Assembly: GCA_037974665.1 (NCBI GenBank)
Contig: CM075771.1
Span: 24,377,425 to 24,441,424, forward strand
DNA length: 64,000 nucleotides
Direction: 5' to 3'
From: Ehretia macrophylla
Lineage: Eukaryota > Streptophyta > Magnoliopsida > Boraginales > Ehretiaceae
Positions 33,660 through 46,392 of this stretch are shown here, piece by piece. The position numbers were made by a program, and so were the translations under genes. The notes beneath the pieces were generated by a model. It did no database searches, was not told the origin of the DNA, and worked only from the letters and a program-made list of their open reading frames with translations. How positions within the stretch are numbered: position 1 is the first letter of the stretch; the number at the start of each line of letters is the position of its first letter.

Positions 33660-36185
33660 TGTGATACCCCGAACCTGGCATGTATTCAATAGCATTTTAA
33701 GTTCATTTAAATTGCATTTTATTGACCTTTCACCTTCTTTGACCAAACTAGTTGACTTTTCATCTACATTGACCAACTAGGACAAGGTGGAAATTTTTGA
33801 AATGTTTAATAAAAGGCAAACTTGGGATTAGAAATAAAAAAATGCAATGTTAAGTTAGTCAAATTTTGGGTCAACTTTGGAATTAAATCTGAACCAATTG
33901 GGGAAGAGTTAGGTAGCAAATTATATATGGTTGGAAAGCTCTATGAGTCTAGTTTATGAGGGTTCAAACCGTTCGTGAATTGGAGTTTTCTAGAAGAAGT
34001 TATGGCCGTTTTAGTGAGGTCGCGCATAGCTGTTTTGGTTTAGCGGGTTGACCGAATTTTGACCTTTGACTTCTTGACATTTTTTTTTTAAATAAGCAGA
34101 ATTTGCACACGAAAAAAACAGAGAGAAAAGGATTGAAACCATGAGGAAAAGAAGGAGAAAAAAAAAAGAAAATCTCAACTTCAAATCTCCGATTCTTCGC
34201 GTGGGCTTGCACGGGGTGGTTTCCGAGGCACTCTACGAGGTTTTCCTAGCGTCTAGGAGCGTCTAAGGTGAGGGTTTCATCGTTATTTGCGCATTTGAAA
34301 TATTTGTATCTAAACTTTGATTTTTGAATTTTATGCGTAGATTGTTGTTTTAATCGTTTTGTTGCTTAAAGAATGTTCCTTGTTGATTGTAGAACATGTA
34401 TTTATAGCTTTTTAACATTTTCTGCGGTTAAATATTGGAATTGAAATATAAATTGTTTGATGAATAGTAAATTATGAATAGTAAACCCCCGTTTCGATGA
34501 AGTTGCTCCGTTACGCGTTCTGTTGATGTAGGAAGATGCTAGATATGCTAGAATGCCTAAATGTGTGGTTTAATTGGAATGTGTAATGGAAAAACGGAGA
34601 AAAACGGCTTAGTGAAAGTCGGGGTCGTTTAGGTCGAGTTTGGCATTTTCTCATTTTGCGTGTTGGCATTGTTTCGGGAGGCCATGGAAGCACTTTTGGT
34701 GCGATTATGGCATTGGTAGGGTGTTTGGTTGGTATAGTTGTAGTTCAAACGAGCAAAGGGGGAATCGGGGCTTTGCGCGAATTCTAGGGTAAAGTAGGGT
34801 TTCGGGGTCCTTGGACGTGCCTTATGGTGACCTAGGAGGATTGGCGAAGTCGGTTTCCAGAACTCGTGGCTCGTTTGGAAATGGTAGTGTTTTGATAGTT
34901 GGGGCCGATTTGTGATTTTGCTTGTTATCTTGATATTATGCCTATAGAATGCTTAGGGTTGCTTGATATACTTGTTTAATTGGTGTTATTGTTGCTTATT
35001 ATTGCTTGTTATGCTTGAAAAGTTAGTTGAATGCTAGTATTGATTGTGATTGCTTGTTATCTCGTTTGTTGTCACTAGTTTGTATTGTTGTGCTATCGCT
35101 CGTTTATTGCCTTGTATCGAGTCTTGCATTGCATAGTGTCAGCACGTGAGTGATGGGCCTCTCTGGGTAGCCTCGGGTTGCCAGTGTTGGTTGCTCTAGC
35201 TCCGTAGCTATTCCCTCTTCTCGCTTGGGCTGCCTCCCAGGGAGATTTGGGTCGTAGATTGATGGATACTTCCGGGGTATTCCAAACTGGTGTTATAAGG
35301 TGGTTTGGGCCGGCGCGTCATCGTTAAAGTAATCGGAATCGTGATCGGTACATTACTCGCTCGAGTGAACCATAGCCTTCAAAGTGTGGTATAGCTTTGA
35401 TTGGTTGTGTTAATGCTTTCTTTAGTTGTTTAATTGTATTGTTGTTTATATTGAATGCCTTTTATTGATTGTATTGCTTAACTGTACCTATTTGCATTGC
35501 ACGATCTTCTTTCTCTCCAATTCGATATCTGTCTCGCCCTCACTGAGTATACGTGTTGTGTATACTCACTCCTCACCACCACATTTCAGGAAATGCCCTG
35601 TTAGCTGGAAAGTTCGTGATTTCGTGAAAGTCTGTGCTTGAAGAGTTGTCTTGAGTGCCTATGTAACTTGAGTTGTCAAAGTTGTCAAGTTGTATGCTTT
35701 TATGTTGTATGTAATTATTGTTAAAAGAAATGTAATATAAATCTAGCTATGTAGTTGGAATGGTTTGATAAGTTAGATTATGTATATAGTTAATGTAGCT
35801 TAACTTTAATGCATGGCTGTAATGTCCAAAGGAAAAGAATTAGAATGGCATGATAGTTTATTTTATGCAGTAGCTTTGTATGGTTTAATTGCCTAAATTG
35901 AATGTACTTGTCAAAATGAAAAGATAGGTTAGTTTTTAAATTGGAAATGTATGTATACTTGCTGAGTTTAAATTGTTGAGAACCGAGGCTCGGATGGCCT
36001 TGAGGAAGTTTTGTATGGTTGGACACGGTGGTGGTCCATTTATATGCTATTACAGGTTTTGCATTTCGCCTATAAACAGGGGAGACTCCGTCCGTTTTCC
36101 CTGAAAATTTTGCCCGGGTTTGGTTTGGGTTGTGATTAGTTTGATTGATAGAACTCCCGGTCTCGAGAGGGATCGGGGTGTCACA
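33660..36185 (+). mobile_element. Solo LTR J (family L2) inserted in B's pol
   Basis: 2526 bp from TGTGATACCCCGAACC to GATCGGGGTGTCACA, with TSDs TCTGA at 33655-33659 and 36186-36190. No PBS, PPT or internal part: a solo LTR, the usual product of recombination between two LTRs of one element. The paralogous empty site is in C near 48915. Donor-like CTAAG|GTGAGG at 34268, hairpin 35544-35568, acceptor-like TTTCAG ending at 35589. The 71-codon frame at 35426-35641 and others look incidental. Confidence 0.93.
34268..35589 (+). other. Predicted LTR-embedded intron (solo LTR J)
   Basis: Donor CTAAG|GTGAGG and acceptor CACATTTCAG|GA, 1322 bp apart. CTCAC is the candidate branch point 21 nt before the acceptor, adjoining the 9-bp stem. 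Predicted from shared position with A, B, C, F and G. Confidence 0.4.
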
Positions 36186-39100
36186 TCTGATCTCGTCTCT
36201 CCCACGTAGCTTCCTCAATGCCGTGATGCTTCCACAACACCTTAACCATCGGAATCCTCTTCGACCTCAACTCTCGGTCCATCTGATCTAGAATACGAAT
36301 CGAACGCTCGTCATAAGTCAAATTCTCACGAAGCTGTAACGGCTCTGGCTCAAGAATATGAGAAGGATCCGGATTATATTTCCGCAAATTAGACACGTGA
36401 AATACATCGTGGACATTAGAGAAGTTCTCCGGTAAAGCCAACCGATATGCCAACTTACCAACCCTGCCAGTAATCTCAAACGGCCCAACAAATCTCGGAC
36501 TCAGCTTTCCACCTTTACCATAACGAGCAAACCCCTTTCGAGGAGACAATCTCAAGAAAACCCGATCTCCAACTGCAAACTCTAAGTCTCGACGACGCTT
36601 ATCAGCATAACTCTTGAATCTACTCTGCGCCGTAAGCATTCTCTGCCTGATTAACTGAACATTCTCAATCTTCTCAAGAAGTTCTGGCATAATAGCCGGA
36701 TCAACAGTCTTCATCTCTCCTACCTCGTCCCAATATAAAGGTGAACGACACTTACGACCGTAAAGAGCTGCGAAAGGTGCCATCCCAATAGTAGCTTGAT
36801 AACTATTGTTATAGGCAAACTCGGCAAGTGGTAGATGTTTCTCCCAGTTCTTCCCAAAGTCCAGAACACAAGCCCTAAGCATATCTTCCAGAATCTGAAT
36901 AGTCCGCTCAGACTGACCGTCGGTCTGTGGATGATACGCTGTACTGAAGTTCAACTGAGTACCTAAGGTCTCCTGAAGTTTCTCCCACAAACGAGAAGTA
37001 AATCGAGGATCTCGATCAGAGACAATACTAGATGGAATACCGTGAAGTCTAACAATCTGATCCAGATAGAGGTCCGTCAACTTTGTAACCTCATCTCCCA
37101 TCCTCATGGCAATAAAATGAGCTGTCTTCGTCAAACGATCCACGACAACCCAAACTGCATCATTACCCCTCGGTGATCTAGGCAAACCAGTGACGAAGTC
37201 CATCGTAATATGCTCCCATTTCCACTCTGGTATAGCCAACGGCTGAAGCAAACATGCTGGTCGTTGAAGCTCGGCTTTCACTCTCTGACAAGTCAAACAT
37301 CTAGATACAAACTGAGCAACCTCCCTCTTCATGTTGTTCCACCAGAAATGTTGCTTCAAATCCCGATACATCTTGGTTCCACCGGGATGAATAGTATATT
37401 TAGAATTATGAGCTTCCTCCAGAATACCTCGCCTCAAGCTCGGTTCATCGGGAACACAAACCCTGTTCCGAAACCGAAGAATACCGTCCTCATGCAGTTT
37501 GAAGTCAGACTGATCATCCGTGATCTGATCCTTGATCTTCTGAAGTTTAACATCAAGCTGCTGAGCTTCCCTGATCTGAGACAATAATAAAGGCTGAATA
37601 CGGAGATGTGAACACATCACCCCAACCTGAGTGAACTCTGGTCTCCAATAACTAAACTCCTCAAGAACCTCCCACTTCTTGACAGCCAAACAAGAATTAC
37701 TAGCCTTCCGGCTGAGAGCATCTGCCACAACATTTGCCTTTCCAGGCAGATAATTGATAGAACAATTATAATCTCCAAGAAGCTCCATCCACCTCCGCTG
37801 GCGCATATTCAACTCCTTCTGTGAGAATAAGTACTTAAGACTCTTATGATCAGTGAAAATTTCAAACTTACTTCCCCACAGATAATGACGCCACTTCTTG
37901 AGTGCAAAGACAACTGCTGCCAACTCAAGATCATGAGTCGGATAATTTTCTTCATAAGGCTTCAACTTTCGAGAAGCATAGGCAATAACTCGGCCATCCT
38001 GCATAAGAACACATCCCAAGCCCTCCTTTGATGCATCGCTGTAAATGACCATATTATCGGTCCCCTCTGGTAGAGCAAGTACTGGAGCGGTAGTTAACCT
38101 CTTTTTCAACTCCTGAAATCCACTCTCACACTTCTCGTCCCAATTAAAGATAGTCCATTTCTGAGTCAACTTAGATAGTGGCCCCGCAATCTTTGAGAAG
38201 TCCTTAACAAACCTACGGTAATAACCCGCCAAGCCAAGAAAACTACGGACATCAGTAACACTCTTTGGCCGCTTCCAAGACATCACCGATTCAATCTTAG
38301 TGGGATCTACGGAAATACCGCTCTGTGTAATAACATGGCCAAGAAAAGAAATCCGTTGCAGCCAAAATTCACATTTGCTGAACTTGGCAAACAACTGATG
38401 CTCCTGCAACTTCTCTAATACAAGCCGTAGATGTTGCTCGTGCTCCGATTCAGATTTAGAATAGACCAAGATATCATCAATAAAAATCACAACGAACTGG
38501 TCCAAGTACGGCTGAAAGACTCGATGCATAAGATCCATGAATGCTGCCGGTGCATTAGTCAATCCAAAGGGCATAACAACAAACTCATAATGCCCGTACC
38601 GAGTCCTGAAGGCAGACTTTGGAACATCCTCCGTGCGAATCCGAAGCTGATAATACCCCTGCCTCAAATCAAATTTAGAATAGACTTTGGCTCCCTGAAG
38701 TTGATCAAACAACTCATCAATCAGTGGCAAAGGATATTTATCCTTGATGGTCACCTGATTCAAACCACGGTAATCAATACACAATCTCAAAGTACCATCC
38801 TTCTTCTTCACAAATAAAACAGGAGATCCCCAAGGTGAAGAACTCTGTTGAATGAATCCTTTCTTCAATAACTCCTGTAACTGAGTCTCCAACTCCTTCA
38901 ACTCAGCTGGTGCCATCCGGTACGCCGATTTAGAAATAGGTTGAGTACCGGGAACAAGATTAATCACAAACTCTATATCCCTCTCTGGCGGCAATCCTGG
39001 CAACTCCTCGGGAAATACATTAGGATATTCCCGAATAATAGGGACTTCCTCTAGGTGTAGCTTATCAGATGGCTTGTTGATCAAATAAGCTAGATAACCC

Positions 39101-40833
39101 GAACACCCCTTACTCACCAACTTAACGGCTTTAGTTGCTGAGATAACAAAACTCGTCTTAGCACCCCGGTTACCCGCTACTTCTACTACTGGCTGATCTG
39201 GCAAACGAAACTGTACTACCTTGGTTCTACAGTTCAGCTGGGCATCATACTTAGAAAGCCAATCCATACCCAGAATAACATCATACCCCCGGATAGGAAA
39301 TAAAATAAGGTCCGAAGGAAAATTATGCCCCTTAACATGTATTATACAATCCTTACATACTAAGCCAGTAATATACTTATCAGTCAAAGAGGTACTAATC
39401 TCAACCACATAAGGCAATCTTTCAGGTTGCAATTTAACACGTTGCACACAAGCAGGAGTAATGAAAGAATGCGTAGCACCAGAATCAATCAACACTTTAA
39501 CAAGTTGATCAAGTATAAGGAAGTTACCTTCCACAACTGCAGTCTCCTCAGGCATCTCCTCCATATCAACTGCATAAGCCCGAGCCTGAACCCGCTGCTG
39601 CTGTGGTACACTGCCTGTAGGCCTACCCTGGTAACCCTGAGTCGCTGCCCGACCCTCAGTCCTCGCATATCTAGGGCAATCCTTCGCCCTATGCTCGATG
39701 CTACCACAACCCAAACATGTCCCTGCCTTTACCCTGCAGTCGGACTCCACATGCCTTGGGCGCTTGCAGTAATTACACTGCGATGATGTGGCACTAACAC
39801 TGCCTCTAGAAGAACCAAAAGCTGATGAAGCAGCTGATACAGCCTGCTGCTGAGGTCTCACCACACTAGGCCTGTACTGACCCTGAGACTGCGCTGGCCT
39901 ATACTGAGTCTGAACCTGATATGGCCTCTGCTGAAACTGAGGCCGATAGTAACTCTGCTGACCCTGTGGCCTATAAGAACCCTGCTGGGCTGGTGGCCTG
40001 TAGACAACCTGCTGTATTGGAGGCCTATATATAACCTGCTGGCCCTGTGGCTGATACGGCCTCTTACTAGGCTGACTGGAGACAATCTGATCCCCTTTCC
40101 TCTTCTCTAACCTAGAAGCTGCATCAAAAGCCTCAGTGAAGATATCATAGCGATTCAGAGCCATTGCATCCTGAATCTCGGGCCTCAATCCCAACATAAA
40201 TCTACGGGTCTTCCTCTCATCCACAGCTACAAACTCCGGTGCATACCGGGACAACCTAGTGAATGTAGCCTCATACTGAGCCACAGTAGAATCCCCCTGC
40301 ACCAAGGACAAGAACTCAGCCTCTCTCCTCTCCCGTGCAACCCTCGGGACATACTTATCCCTAAAAGCAGTCAGAAAGGTATCCCAAACATACGGAACAC
40401 CCCGGGTCTCCCAACTGGCTCTCACAGTGCGCCACCATTCCTCTGCCTCATCATCAAGCAAATAGACAGCACAAGTCACCTTCCGCTCATCAGTGTACCC
40501 GAGAGAATCAAAAATTTTCTCTAACTTACTAATCCACGACTCGGCCTTCCTATCATCAGGCTCTCCCTGAAATCTAGGAGGATAGTACCCCAGAAACTCC
40601 TTCATAGTACCTCGACCGTGATTACCTCCCTGTACATTCTGTATCTGAGCCTGCAACGCCTGAGTCTGAACAGCCTGACCTGCTAACAACTGGGCCTGCC
40701 CAGCCATCAAATCTGCAATCCGATCCATTGCTGCCCCTAACCTGCCATCACCCCCATCACTGCCCTGTGCCACATTACCAGGGACCTCATCTACAATCTC
40801 GGGCCTACCACGAGTCCTCGGTCTACCGGCCAT
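36181..40833 (-). CDS. Gag-Pol of B, C-terminus cut by solo LTR J
   Basis: 1550 codons open from ATG 40833 ([16 protein letters not shown]), chosen because F, C and D share this start. Gag ([14 protein letters not shown]), knuckles [14 protein letters not shown] and [14 protein letters not shown], protease DSGA at 450, RT FIDD at about 786, RNase H YSDAS, integrase H-H-C-C and D1212/D1273/E1309, then the chromodomain-like [19 protein letters not shown]. The last codon and the stop come from the LTR J junction. The short remaining tail lies left of J (33578-33659) and carries TAG where C has CAG, so the last residues may have been lost before J arrived. All catalytic residues are present. Roughly two thirds identical to A by eye in conserved regions and far closer to C. 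Confidence 0.92.
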   Translation of the reverse strand: MAGRPRTRGRPEIVDEVPGNVAQGSDGGDGRLGAAMDRIADLMAGQAQLLAGQAVQTQALQAQIQNVQGGNHGRGTMKEFLGYYPPRFQGEPDDRKAESWISKLEKIFDSLGYTDERKVTCAVYLLDDEAEEWWRTVRASWETRGVPYVWDTFLTAFRDKYVPRVARERREAEFLSLVQGDSTVAQYEATFTRLSRYAPEFVAVDERKTRRFMLGLRPEIQDAMALNRYDIFTEAFDAASRLEKRKGDQIVSSQPSKRPYQPQGQQVIYRPPIQQVVYRPPAQQGSYRPQGQQSYYRPQFQQRPYQVQTQYRPAQSQGQYRPSVVRPQQQAVSAASSAFGSSRGSVSATSSQCNYCKRPRHVESDCRVKAGTCLGCGSIEHRAKDCPRYARTEGRAATQGYQGRPTGSVPQQQRVQARAYAVDMEEMPEETAVVEGNFLILDQLVKVLIDSGATHSFITPACVQRVKLQPERLPYVVEISTSLTDKYITGLVCKDCIIHVKGHNFPSDLILFPIRGYDVILGMDWLSKYDAQLNCRTKVVQFRLPDQPVVEVAGNRGAKTSFVISATKAVKLVSKGCSGYLAYLINKPSDKLHLEEVPIIREYPNVFPEELPGLPPERDIEFVINLVPGTQPISKSAYRMAPAELKELETQLQELLKKGFIQQSSSPWGSPVLFVKKKDGTLRLCIDYRGLNQVTIKDKYPLPLIDELFDQLQGAKVYSKFDLRQGYYQLRIRTEDVPKSAFRTRYGHYEFVVMPFGLTNAPAAFMDLMHRVFQPYLDQFVVIFIDDILVYSKSESEHEQHLRLVLEKLQEHQLFAKFSKCEFWLQRISFLGHVITQSGISVDPTKIESVMSWKRPKSVTDVRSFLGLAGYYRRFVKDFSKIAGPLSKLTQKWTIFNWDEKCESGFQELKKRLTTAPVLALPEGTDNMVIYSDASKEGLGCVLMQDGRVIAYASRKLKPYEENYPTHDLELAAVVFALKKWRHYLWGSKFEIFTDHKSLKYLFSQKELNMRQRRWMELLGDYNCSINYLPGKANVVADALSRKASNSCLAVKKWEVLEEFSYWRPEFTQVGVMCSHLRIQPLLLSQIREAQQLDVKLQKIKDQITDDQSDFKLHEDGILRFRNRVCVPDEPSLRRGILEEAHNSKYTIHPGGTKMYRDLKQHFWWNNMKREVAQFVSRCLTCQRVKAELQRPACLLQPLAIPEWKWEHITMDFVTGLPRSPRGNDAVWVVVDRLTKTAHFIAMRMGDEVTKLTDLYLDQIVRLHGIPSSIVSDRDPRFTSRLWEKLQETLGTQLNFSTAYHPQTDGQSERTIQILEDMLRACVLDFGKNWEKHLPLAEFAYNNSYQATIGMAPFAALYGRKCRSPLYWDEVGEMKTVDPAIMPELLEKIENVQLIRQRMLTAQSRFKSYADKRRRDLEFAVGDRVFLRLSPRKGFARYGKGGKLSPRFVGPFEITGRVGKLAYRLALPENFSNVHDVFHVSNLRKYNPDPSHILEPEPLQLRENLTYDERSIRILDQMDRELRSKRIPMVKVLWKHHGIEEATWERRDQM

Positions 40834-41128
40834 CGTACTAATCAAAGAGTTAGCACAGGTTATAGCACATAAACAGATTATATACAACTTTTAACACATA
40901 AACAACAAACTCATATAAAGCACATAGATCACATAAGTTTCAATCACATAAGCAAATTGATCACATAATCACATAAGCACTTAAATCACATAATCACATA
41001 ATCATTTAATCATACCAATACATATTTCACTTTTCTTTCTTTTCATACATATTTCATGCTAAGACCTTTACCCACATTCCGAGAATACCCCGGCTGACAA
41101 CTAACATGCGCTCTGATACCACTTAAAC
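40834..41128 (-). other. 5' leader and PBS of B
   Basis: AT-rich leader without a gene. PBS GCTCTGATACCA at 41110-41121, seven bases from the LTR start at 41129. Confidence 0.85.
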
Positions 41129-41526
41129 TGTCACGCCCCAACTCGACCCCACCTACAATCAGTCAGGATGCAACGGAATTTCGGCGGCATAACGACAATA
41201 AATAGATTTCCGAGGTTCTAAACCAACCTCATAAAACATCATACATCCAGCAATTCCTCAATACAAACAACAACATACAACACAACCATATTATACAATA
41301 AACCATCCTCGTTATACGCCTCCGTTCCAACATGACATACAATACCTCAACCTTATCATACATTTCAAAAATAAGTTGAGACACAACTACAACTTAACCA
41401 TAGACAAAAGAAAGCCACTAAGTTAACATCATTTGGATCATCATCTTTCAACTTCTATTACAATAAGAACAATAAAGCATATAAAAGTCTATTAAGCTAA
41501 TATACATGACACTAAACAACATATAA

Positions 41527-41628
41527 TCATGGATAAGACTCGGGAACATATGACTCGTCCACGTAAGGCACATTTTCCTCCTCAGGAGGCACGTACCCGT
41601 AATCCGGCTCTGCAACACCTGTAAGCAT
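41527..41628 (-). CDS. LTR micro-ORF, 33 codons, in B 5' LTR
   Basis: Begins MLTGVAEPDYGYVPP and ends YVDESYVPESYP; the same frame lies in the B 3' LTR (31048-31149). The frame extends upstream in B (to 41736) without an obvious conserved start, so the shared ATG next to the acceptor is preferred. It lacks a three-residue ENV unit present in C and G, an in-frame difference. Confidence 0.35.
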   Translation of the reverse strand: MLTGVAEPDYGYVPPEEENVPYVDESYVPESYP

Positions 41629-42775
41629 GCAATAATAGAGAGTGAGCTTATATACATAAGCCCAGTGAGGATCCGATAGATCTCGACAGTATTCACTACG
41701 CTCCTTGGATTTAGTCCTTTGAGCAAGTAAACACACAACAACAATAATAACATTATCATCACATAACTATATAACCATTCATTAAAGGATACTCTATTTG
41801 GTGTAGCTCCAAACGCCATCACGATCTCAACCGTTCTTCTTATAACTCCTCATTACTCACGCACCCGAGGTACCTCACTAGCCCCTCCCTCCATGACACC
41901 TCCGTCATGCGAGCTGGGGGTAGCCTATGGCAGTCATGCCGTTATCAACCCGACAGCCCGACGCTGCCCGAGAGGTGGCACACACATACCAAGACTTCAT
42001 AATCATCAATCATCAATCAATCATCAATCAATCAATTGGGAGATCAGCAACGAAAGTGCCCGATTCCCGAACTCAATAATAATCAATCAATAACATCAAT
42101 ATAACATCAATATTAAATTAAACAACAAACAACGTAGTTAGATGACAAAGTAGGCCATCTAACCGGACATGCATAATATACATAATTAAACTCTAAATTA
42201 CTCATCAACAACTCACCATTCATCACTCGAACACTACCCAACCATCTAAAGGCATCGTTCAAGAAATTAAAGAATGACAACCTAAACTTCTAAAATTCAT
42301 AACTTACAATCTACTAATCCAAACATTGCCCAATCAGTTTCTATCACTCACCCATTCGACCTACTACATTAGCCCTCTCGAAAATCCACCATAACACCTC
42401 CAAATCATGCCCGATAACCCTAAAACCCTAAGATGTCATGGCTGGATTTTCCGGATTTTCACACAAACAATGTAATCGAAAATTCGGCATTACAACAGCG
42501 CTAACACGTAATTATCAAGTATTTAGAAATCGACGGAAATCGATTTCGATCAACACAACTCATTTAATTCAACTTTGAACATTTTAATCAAAATTAAATA
42601 CCCGGAAAATAAAAATTATGCTACATCCGACATAAATTCGTAGTATTAGTATATAACGATCCCTAGCATGCAAGGAGCAATAATCTATCATCATATTTCA
42701 ATTCTAACGGTTAAATTTTCATTTATGAGCAAAAACATAAAAATGACATTTTGAGATCTAGAATTTTTCTCTCAC
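41619..42775 (-). other. Predicted LTR-embedded intron (B 5' LTR)
   Basis: Minus-strand donor CTAAG|GTGAGAG and acceptor GCTTACAG|GTG, 1157 bp apart, with CTCAC upstream of the acceptor at the hairpin's end. The first exon would run from the TATA-like site near 42995 to 42776, and the second through the PBS to the Gag start. Confidence 0.4.
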
Positions 42776-42991
42776 CTTAGATGCGATATAAGCCTAGGAA
42801 TGCGTGCTATGCGTGCCCAACAAGCAGAATCCAAGTCGGTGCGAAGTTTCACGAACAAAAACCAAGTTTTTCTTTGAAAAAATGGATTGAAAAGCTTTGA
42901 AAATTCTCTTTCTCTTTCTCCTTCTTTCTCACGGCAATGTGTGTGTTTGTGGAGTGTGTTTTGTGTTGTGTGAGTGTGTGTTGATGACAAG

Positions 42992-43004
42992 AAGTATTTA
43001 AAAG
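42992..43004 (-). promoter_or_regulatory. Candidate TATA box, B 5' LTR
   Basis: Minus-strand CTTTTAAATACTT just upstream of the CA-rich CAACACACACTCACACAA. The equivalent place in G reads TTATTATATAATG (about 13561-13573). Position is consistent with a U3 promoter; the transcription start is not known. Confidence 0.4.
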
Positions 43005-43550
43005 CTTGGTCAATTAAAAAATGCAAAGTCAAAGTTAGTTTTAATTAGTATTTTTGTATTTTTAATGACTTTATTTGCATTTTATTCCTCACCAAGTTAA
43101 AAATAATTATGCAACCCCCAAGATATCTCAAGTGGATTATTTTTAGGCGACAAGAAGTTTTACAATCCAATAATTTCACACGAGTCGGCTTAAAACTCGA
43201 TTTTCGCAAAAGTCGGTGTAAAAACCCTAATAAATTCTTAAGCCGTTTTTAAAACCGTTTTCATCAAACACAGGTCTATTAAAGTCCGTGGACTAGGTCT
43301 AGAAGGGTTAAAAAGACCAGTTTCAAAATTTTAGCGGACGTGTTTCGAAAACACTATTCACTAAAAATCGACGATAAAATTTTTGACTCCGTTTTTGATG
43401 AAAATTTCATGAATGCACATTTAGCACGTATTAGGAGTATTGACATCAAAATTATAACTTTCTAGGTCCTATAGCACATAAACAGAACATATGCACGCAA
43501 AACGAGGTATAGCACGTAAAACGAGATAAGCAAGAAAGTGGGGTTTCACA

Positions 43551-44508
43551 TATATGGACCTTAAGACTGGGCCGGCCTATACTGTGACTGAGCCTGATAA
43601 GACCCTTCTGAAACTGAGGCCGATAGTAGTCCTGCTGACCCTGCGGTCTGAAAGAACCCTGCTGCACTACAGGCCTATAACCACCCTGCTGTACTGAAGG
43701 TCTATACATACCCTGCTGACCCTGCGGCTGAAAGGGCCTCTTGCTAGGCTGACTAGGTCTGATCTGTTACTCCTTTCTCTTCTCTAACCTAGAAGCTGCA
43801 TCAAAGGCCTTAGTAAGTATATCATACTGATTCAGGGCCATCGCAACCTGAATCTCAGGCCTCAAACCCAACATAAACCTACGAGTCTTGCACTTCTTGT
43901 CAGCCACAAACTCCGGTGCATACCAGGATAGTCTAGTAAATGTGGCCTCATACTGAGCCACTGAAGCATCCCCTTGAACTAGAGACAGAAACTCAACCTC
44001 TCTCCTTTCCCATGCAATCCTCGGGAAATACTTCGCCCTGAAAGCTCTCAGAAAGGTATCCTAGACATAAGAAATACCCCGGGTCTCCCAACTAGATTTC
44101 ACCGTGCGCCACCACTGTTCTGCCTCATCATCAAACAAATAAACGGCAAAGGTGACCTTTCTTTCATCAGTATAATCCATAGGGTCATATATTTTTTCCA
44201 CTTTACTATTCCATGCCTCGGCTTTCCGATCATCTGGTTCCCCCTGAAACCTCGGTAGATAGTACCCCAAGAACTCCTTCAGTGTACCACGCCCGTAGTA
44301 TCTACCCTGTACGTTTAGTAACTGTGCCTCCAAAAGTCTGAGCTTGGGCAGCCTGCCCTGCTAGCAATTGTGCCTGACCGGCTATAACCTCAACTATCCT
44401 ATCCATGGCTGATTCAAAACGATCATCACCCCTTTCTCGGCCCGGTGCCACATTACCCGAAACCTCATCAACTGCTTTGGGCCTACCTCTCGTTCTTGGT
44501 CTACCAAT
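43551..44508 (-). pseudogene. Decayed gag of D (5' part)
   Basis: Minus strand from ATG 44508 ([16 protein letters not shown]). Segments in shifting frames: N-terminus to 44302, then WNSKVEKIYDPMDYTDERK (44061-44333), ATFTRLSWYAPEFV (43767-43961) and the Gln/Pro/Tyr-rich linker (43556-43709). It continues at 30649 after element B. Several frameshifts make it non-functional. Confidence 0.85.
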
Positions 44509-44802
44509 CATTCTACTAATCAAAGAGTTAGCACAGGTTATAGCACATAGATAGGCTACAGACAATTATTAGCAAAAAAACAACAATTCACATAAACACA
44601 TAAATCACTTAAGTATCAATCACATAAACAAATTGATCACATAATCACATAAGCACTAAATCACATAATCACATAATCATTTAATCATATTAACACGTAG
44701 TTCACTTTTCTTTCACTTCATACATACTTTCAAGCTAAGACCATTACCCACATTCCGAGAATACCCCAGTTGACAACTAACATGTGCTCTAATACCACTT
44801 AA
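44509..44802 (-). other. 5' leader and mutated PBS of D
   Basis: PBS position 44786-44797 reads GCTCTAATACCA, one change from the usual GCTCTGATACCA. The leader has no gene. Confidence 0.75.
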
Positions 44803-45195
44803 TGTCACGCCCCAATTCGACCCCACCTACAATCAGTAAGGATGCAACGGAACTTCGGTTGTATAACGACAGTAATTAAGACACCGAGGCTCTAAACCAA
44901 CCTCTTAAGAATATCATACAACTATCTCCATAACCATTCAACAGTCAACTCCTCAATTAAATTAACAACATACAACATAACAATATTATACAATAATCAT
45001 TCCTTCAACAACCCATTCATAGTTATACGCCTCTGTTCCAACTTAGTACATAGGCTATATGTACAATTCAAAATAGGATATAACCAACTTAGTAATCTAA
45101 TCATGATCAAAATAAAGACTACTAAATCATCATACATATGTCTTTATATTAAGATAGGTTATACAATACATTGTTTTACAACAACTAAGATAATC

Positions 45196-45297
45196 TCATG
45201 GCAATGACTCCTGCACATAAGACTCATCCACATATGACACATTTCCGTCTTCAAGAAGCTCGTACCCGTAGTCAAAATCAGTAACACTTGCATGCAT
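45196..45297 (-). CDS. LTR micro-ORF, 33 codons, in D
   Basis: Begins MHASVTDFDYGYELL and ends YVDESYVQESLP. It differs at many residues from B, C and G but has no stop or frameshift, in an element whose gag-pol is full of both. That contrast is the reason for listing it. Confidence 0.35.
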   Translation of the reverse strand: MHASVTDFDYGYELLEDGNVSYVDESYVQESLP

Positions 45298-46392
45298 GAA
45301 ATAATTGAGAGTGAGCTTATATAAAACAAGCCCAGTGAGGATCCGATAGATCTCGAACAGTATTTACTATACTCCTTGGAAATGATCCTTTGAGCAGTAA
45401 ACACATAATAAACATCAATGACAATATAAACACATAACTATAATGACCAATCAATAAAGGATACTCTAGTTGGTGTAGATCCAAATGCCATCACAATCTC
45501 AACCAACTTCTTATCACCCCCATGACACACACACCCAAGGTACCTCATTCGCCCTGCCTTCCATGGCATTTCCACCTATGCGAGATAAGGGTAGCCTCTG
45601 ATAGCCATACCGTTTTCAACCCGACGGCCCAATACCGCCAGAGAGGTGGCACACACATATCAAGACTCTGTAATAATAATAAACAATCAATCACAAGAGG
45701 ACAACCTTTTCCGTTGACTATCTCCCGGTTCATCAATAATCAATATTCTATAATCAATAATCAATAATGCATCAAGCAATTAATAACATTAAAGCAACAC
45801 AACATCAATTAATCAATGAACAATTAAACAACTAAGTTAGATGACAAAGTAGGCTCCCCAACTTAACATGCATTAGACACACAACCAAACCCTAATCTAA
45901 CCATCAACAACTCACAATTCAATCACTCAAACACCACTCGATCATCTAAAGGCATATAACAACATTTTAAAGAAAGATAACCTAAACTTCAAATAATCAT
46001 GACTTAGATTCTACTAATCCAAACAACTCCAAACCAATTCTTATCACTCACTCATTCAATCAACTACATTAACCCCCTCAGAAACCAACCAAAGTACATC
46101 CAAATCAATCCCAACAACCCTAAAAGCTGAATGTCCCTAGGCTGAAATTTTTGGATTTTCGTACCAACATCTCAATCAAAATTTCGGCATTACAACGGCC
46201 CCAACCCGTATTTAACAAACTTTTACAAATCGACGGCAATCGATTCCAACTACTACAACTCAAAATAATCACCAAAGAGGTAATAACTCAACCTTTAATA
46301 CCCGAAAATAAAAATTCTTGCTACAACAGTTCAAATCTTATATAAACGCATATAAACGATCCTTAGCATGCACTGAGCAATAATAAAACATC

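Larger units (their letters stand above)
30650..43550 (-). mobile_element. Ty3/gypsy chromovirus B (family L1), nested in D
   Basis: TSDs TATAT at 30645-30649 and 43551-43555. Minus-strand order: 5' LTR 41129-43550, PBS 41110-41121, Gag-Pol from 40833, PPT near 33578-33590, 3' LTR 30650-33577. It was later hit by solo LTR J in pol and by a TRIM in the 3' LTR. Without these it is about 9.87 kb, close to C (9.88 kb). The LTRs differ from each other at more sites than those of C, so B is probably older. Confidence 0.92.
41129..43550 (-). mobile_element. 5' LTR of B
   Basis: 2422 bp, plus-strand TGTCACGCCCC to GGGTTTCACA. Hairpin 41644-41663, acceptor-like end 41619, donor-like start 42775 (minus). 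A TATA-like stretch is at 42992-43004, followed by a CA-rich leader. Apart from the micro-ORF (41527-41628) no gene is evident; GT-repeat frames are incidental. Confidence 0.9.

Noticed and set aside
41527..42780. A spliced protein joining an LTR first exon to the micro-ORF
   Set aside because: In B and C the first exon has a TAA in the required frame just before the donor, so the micro-ORF can only start at its own ATG.
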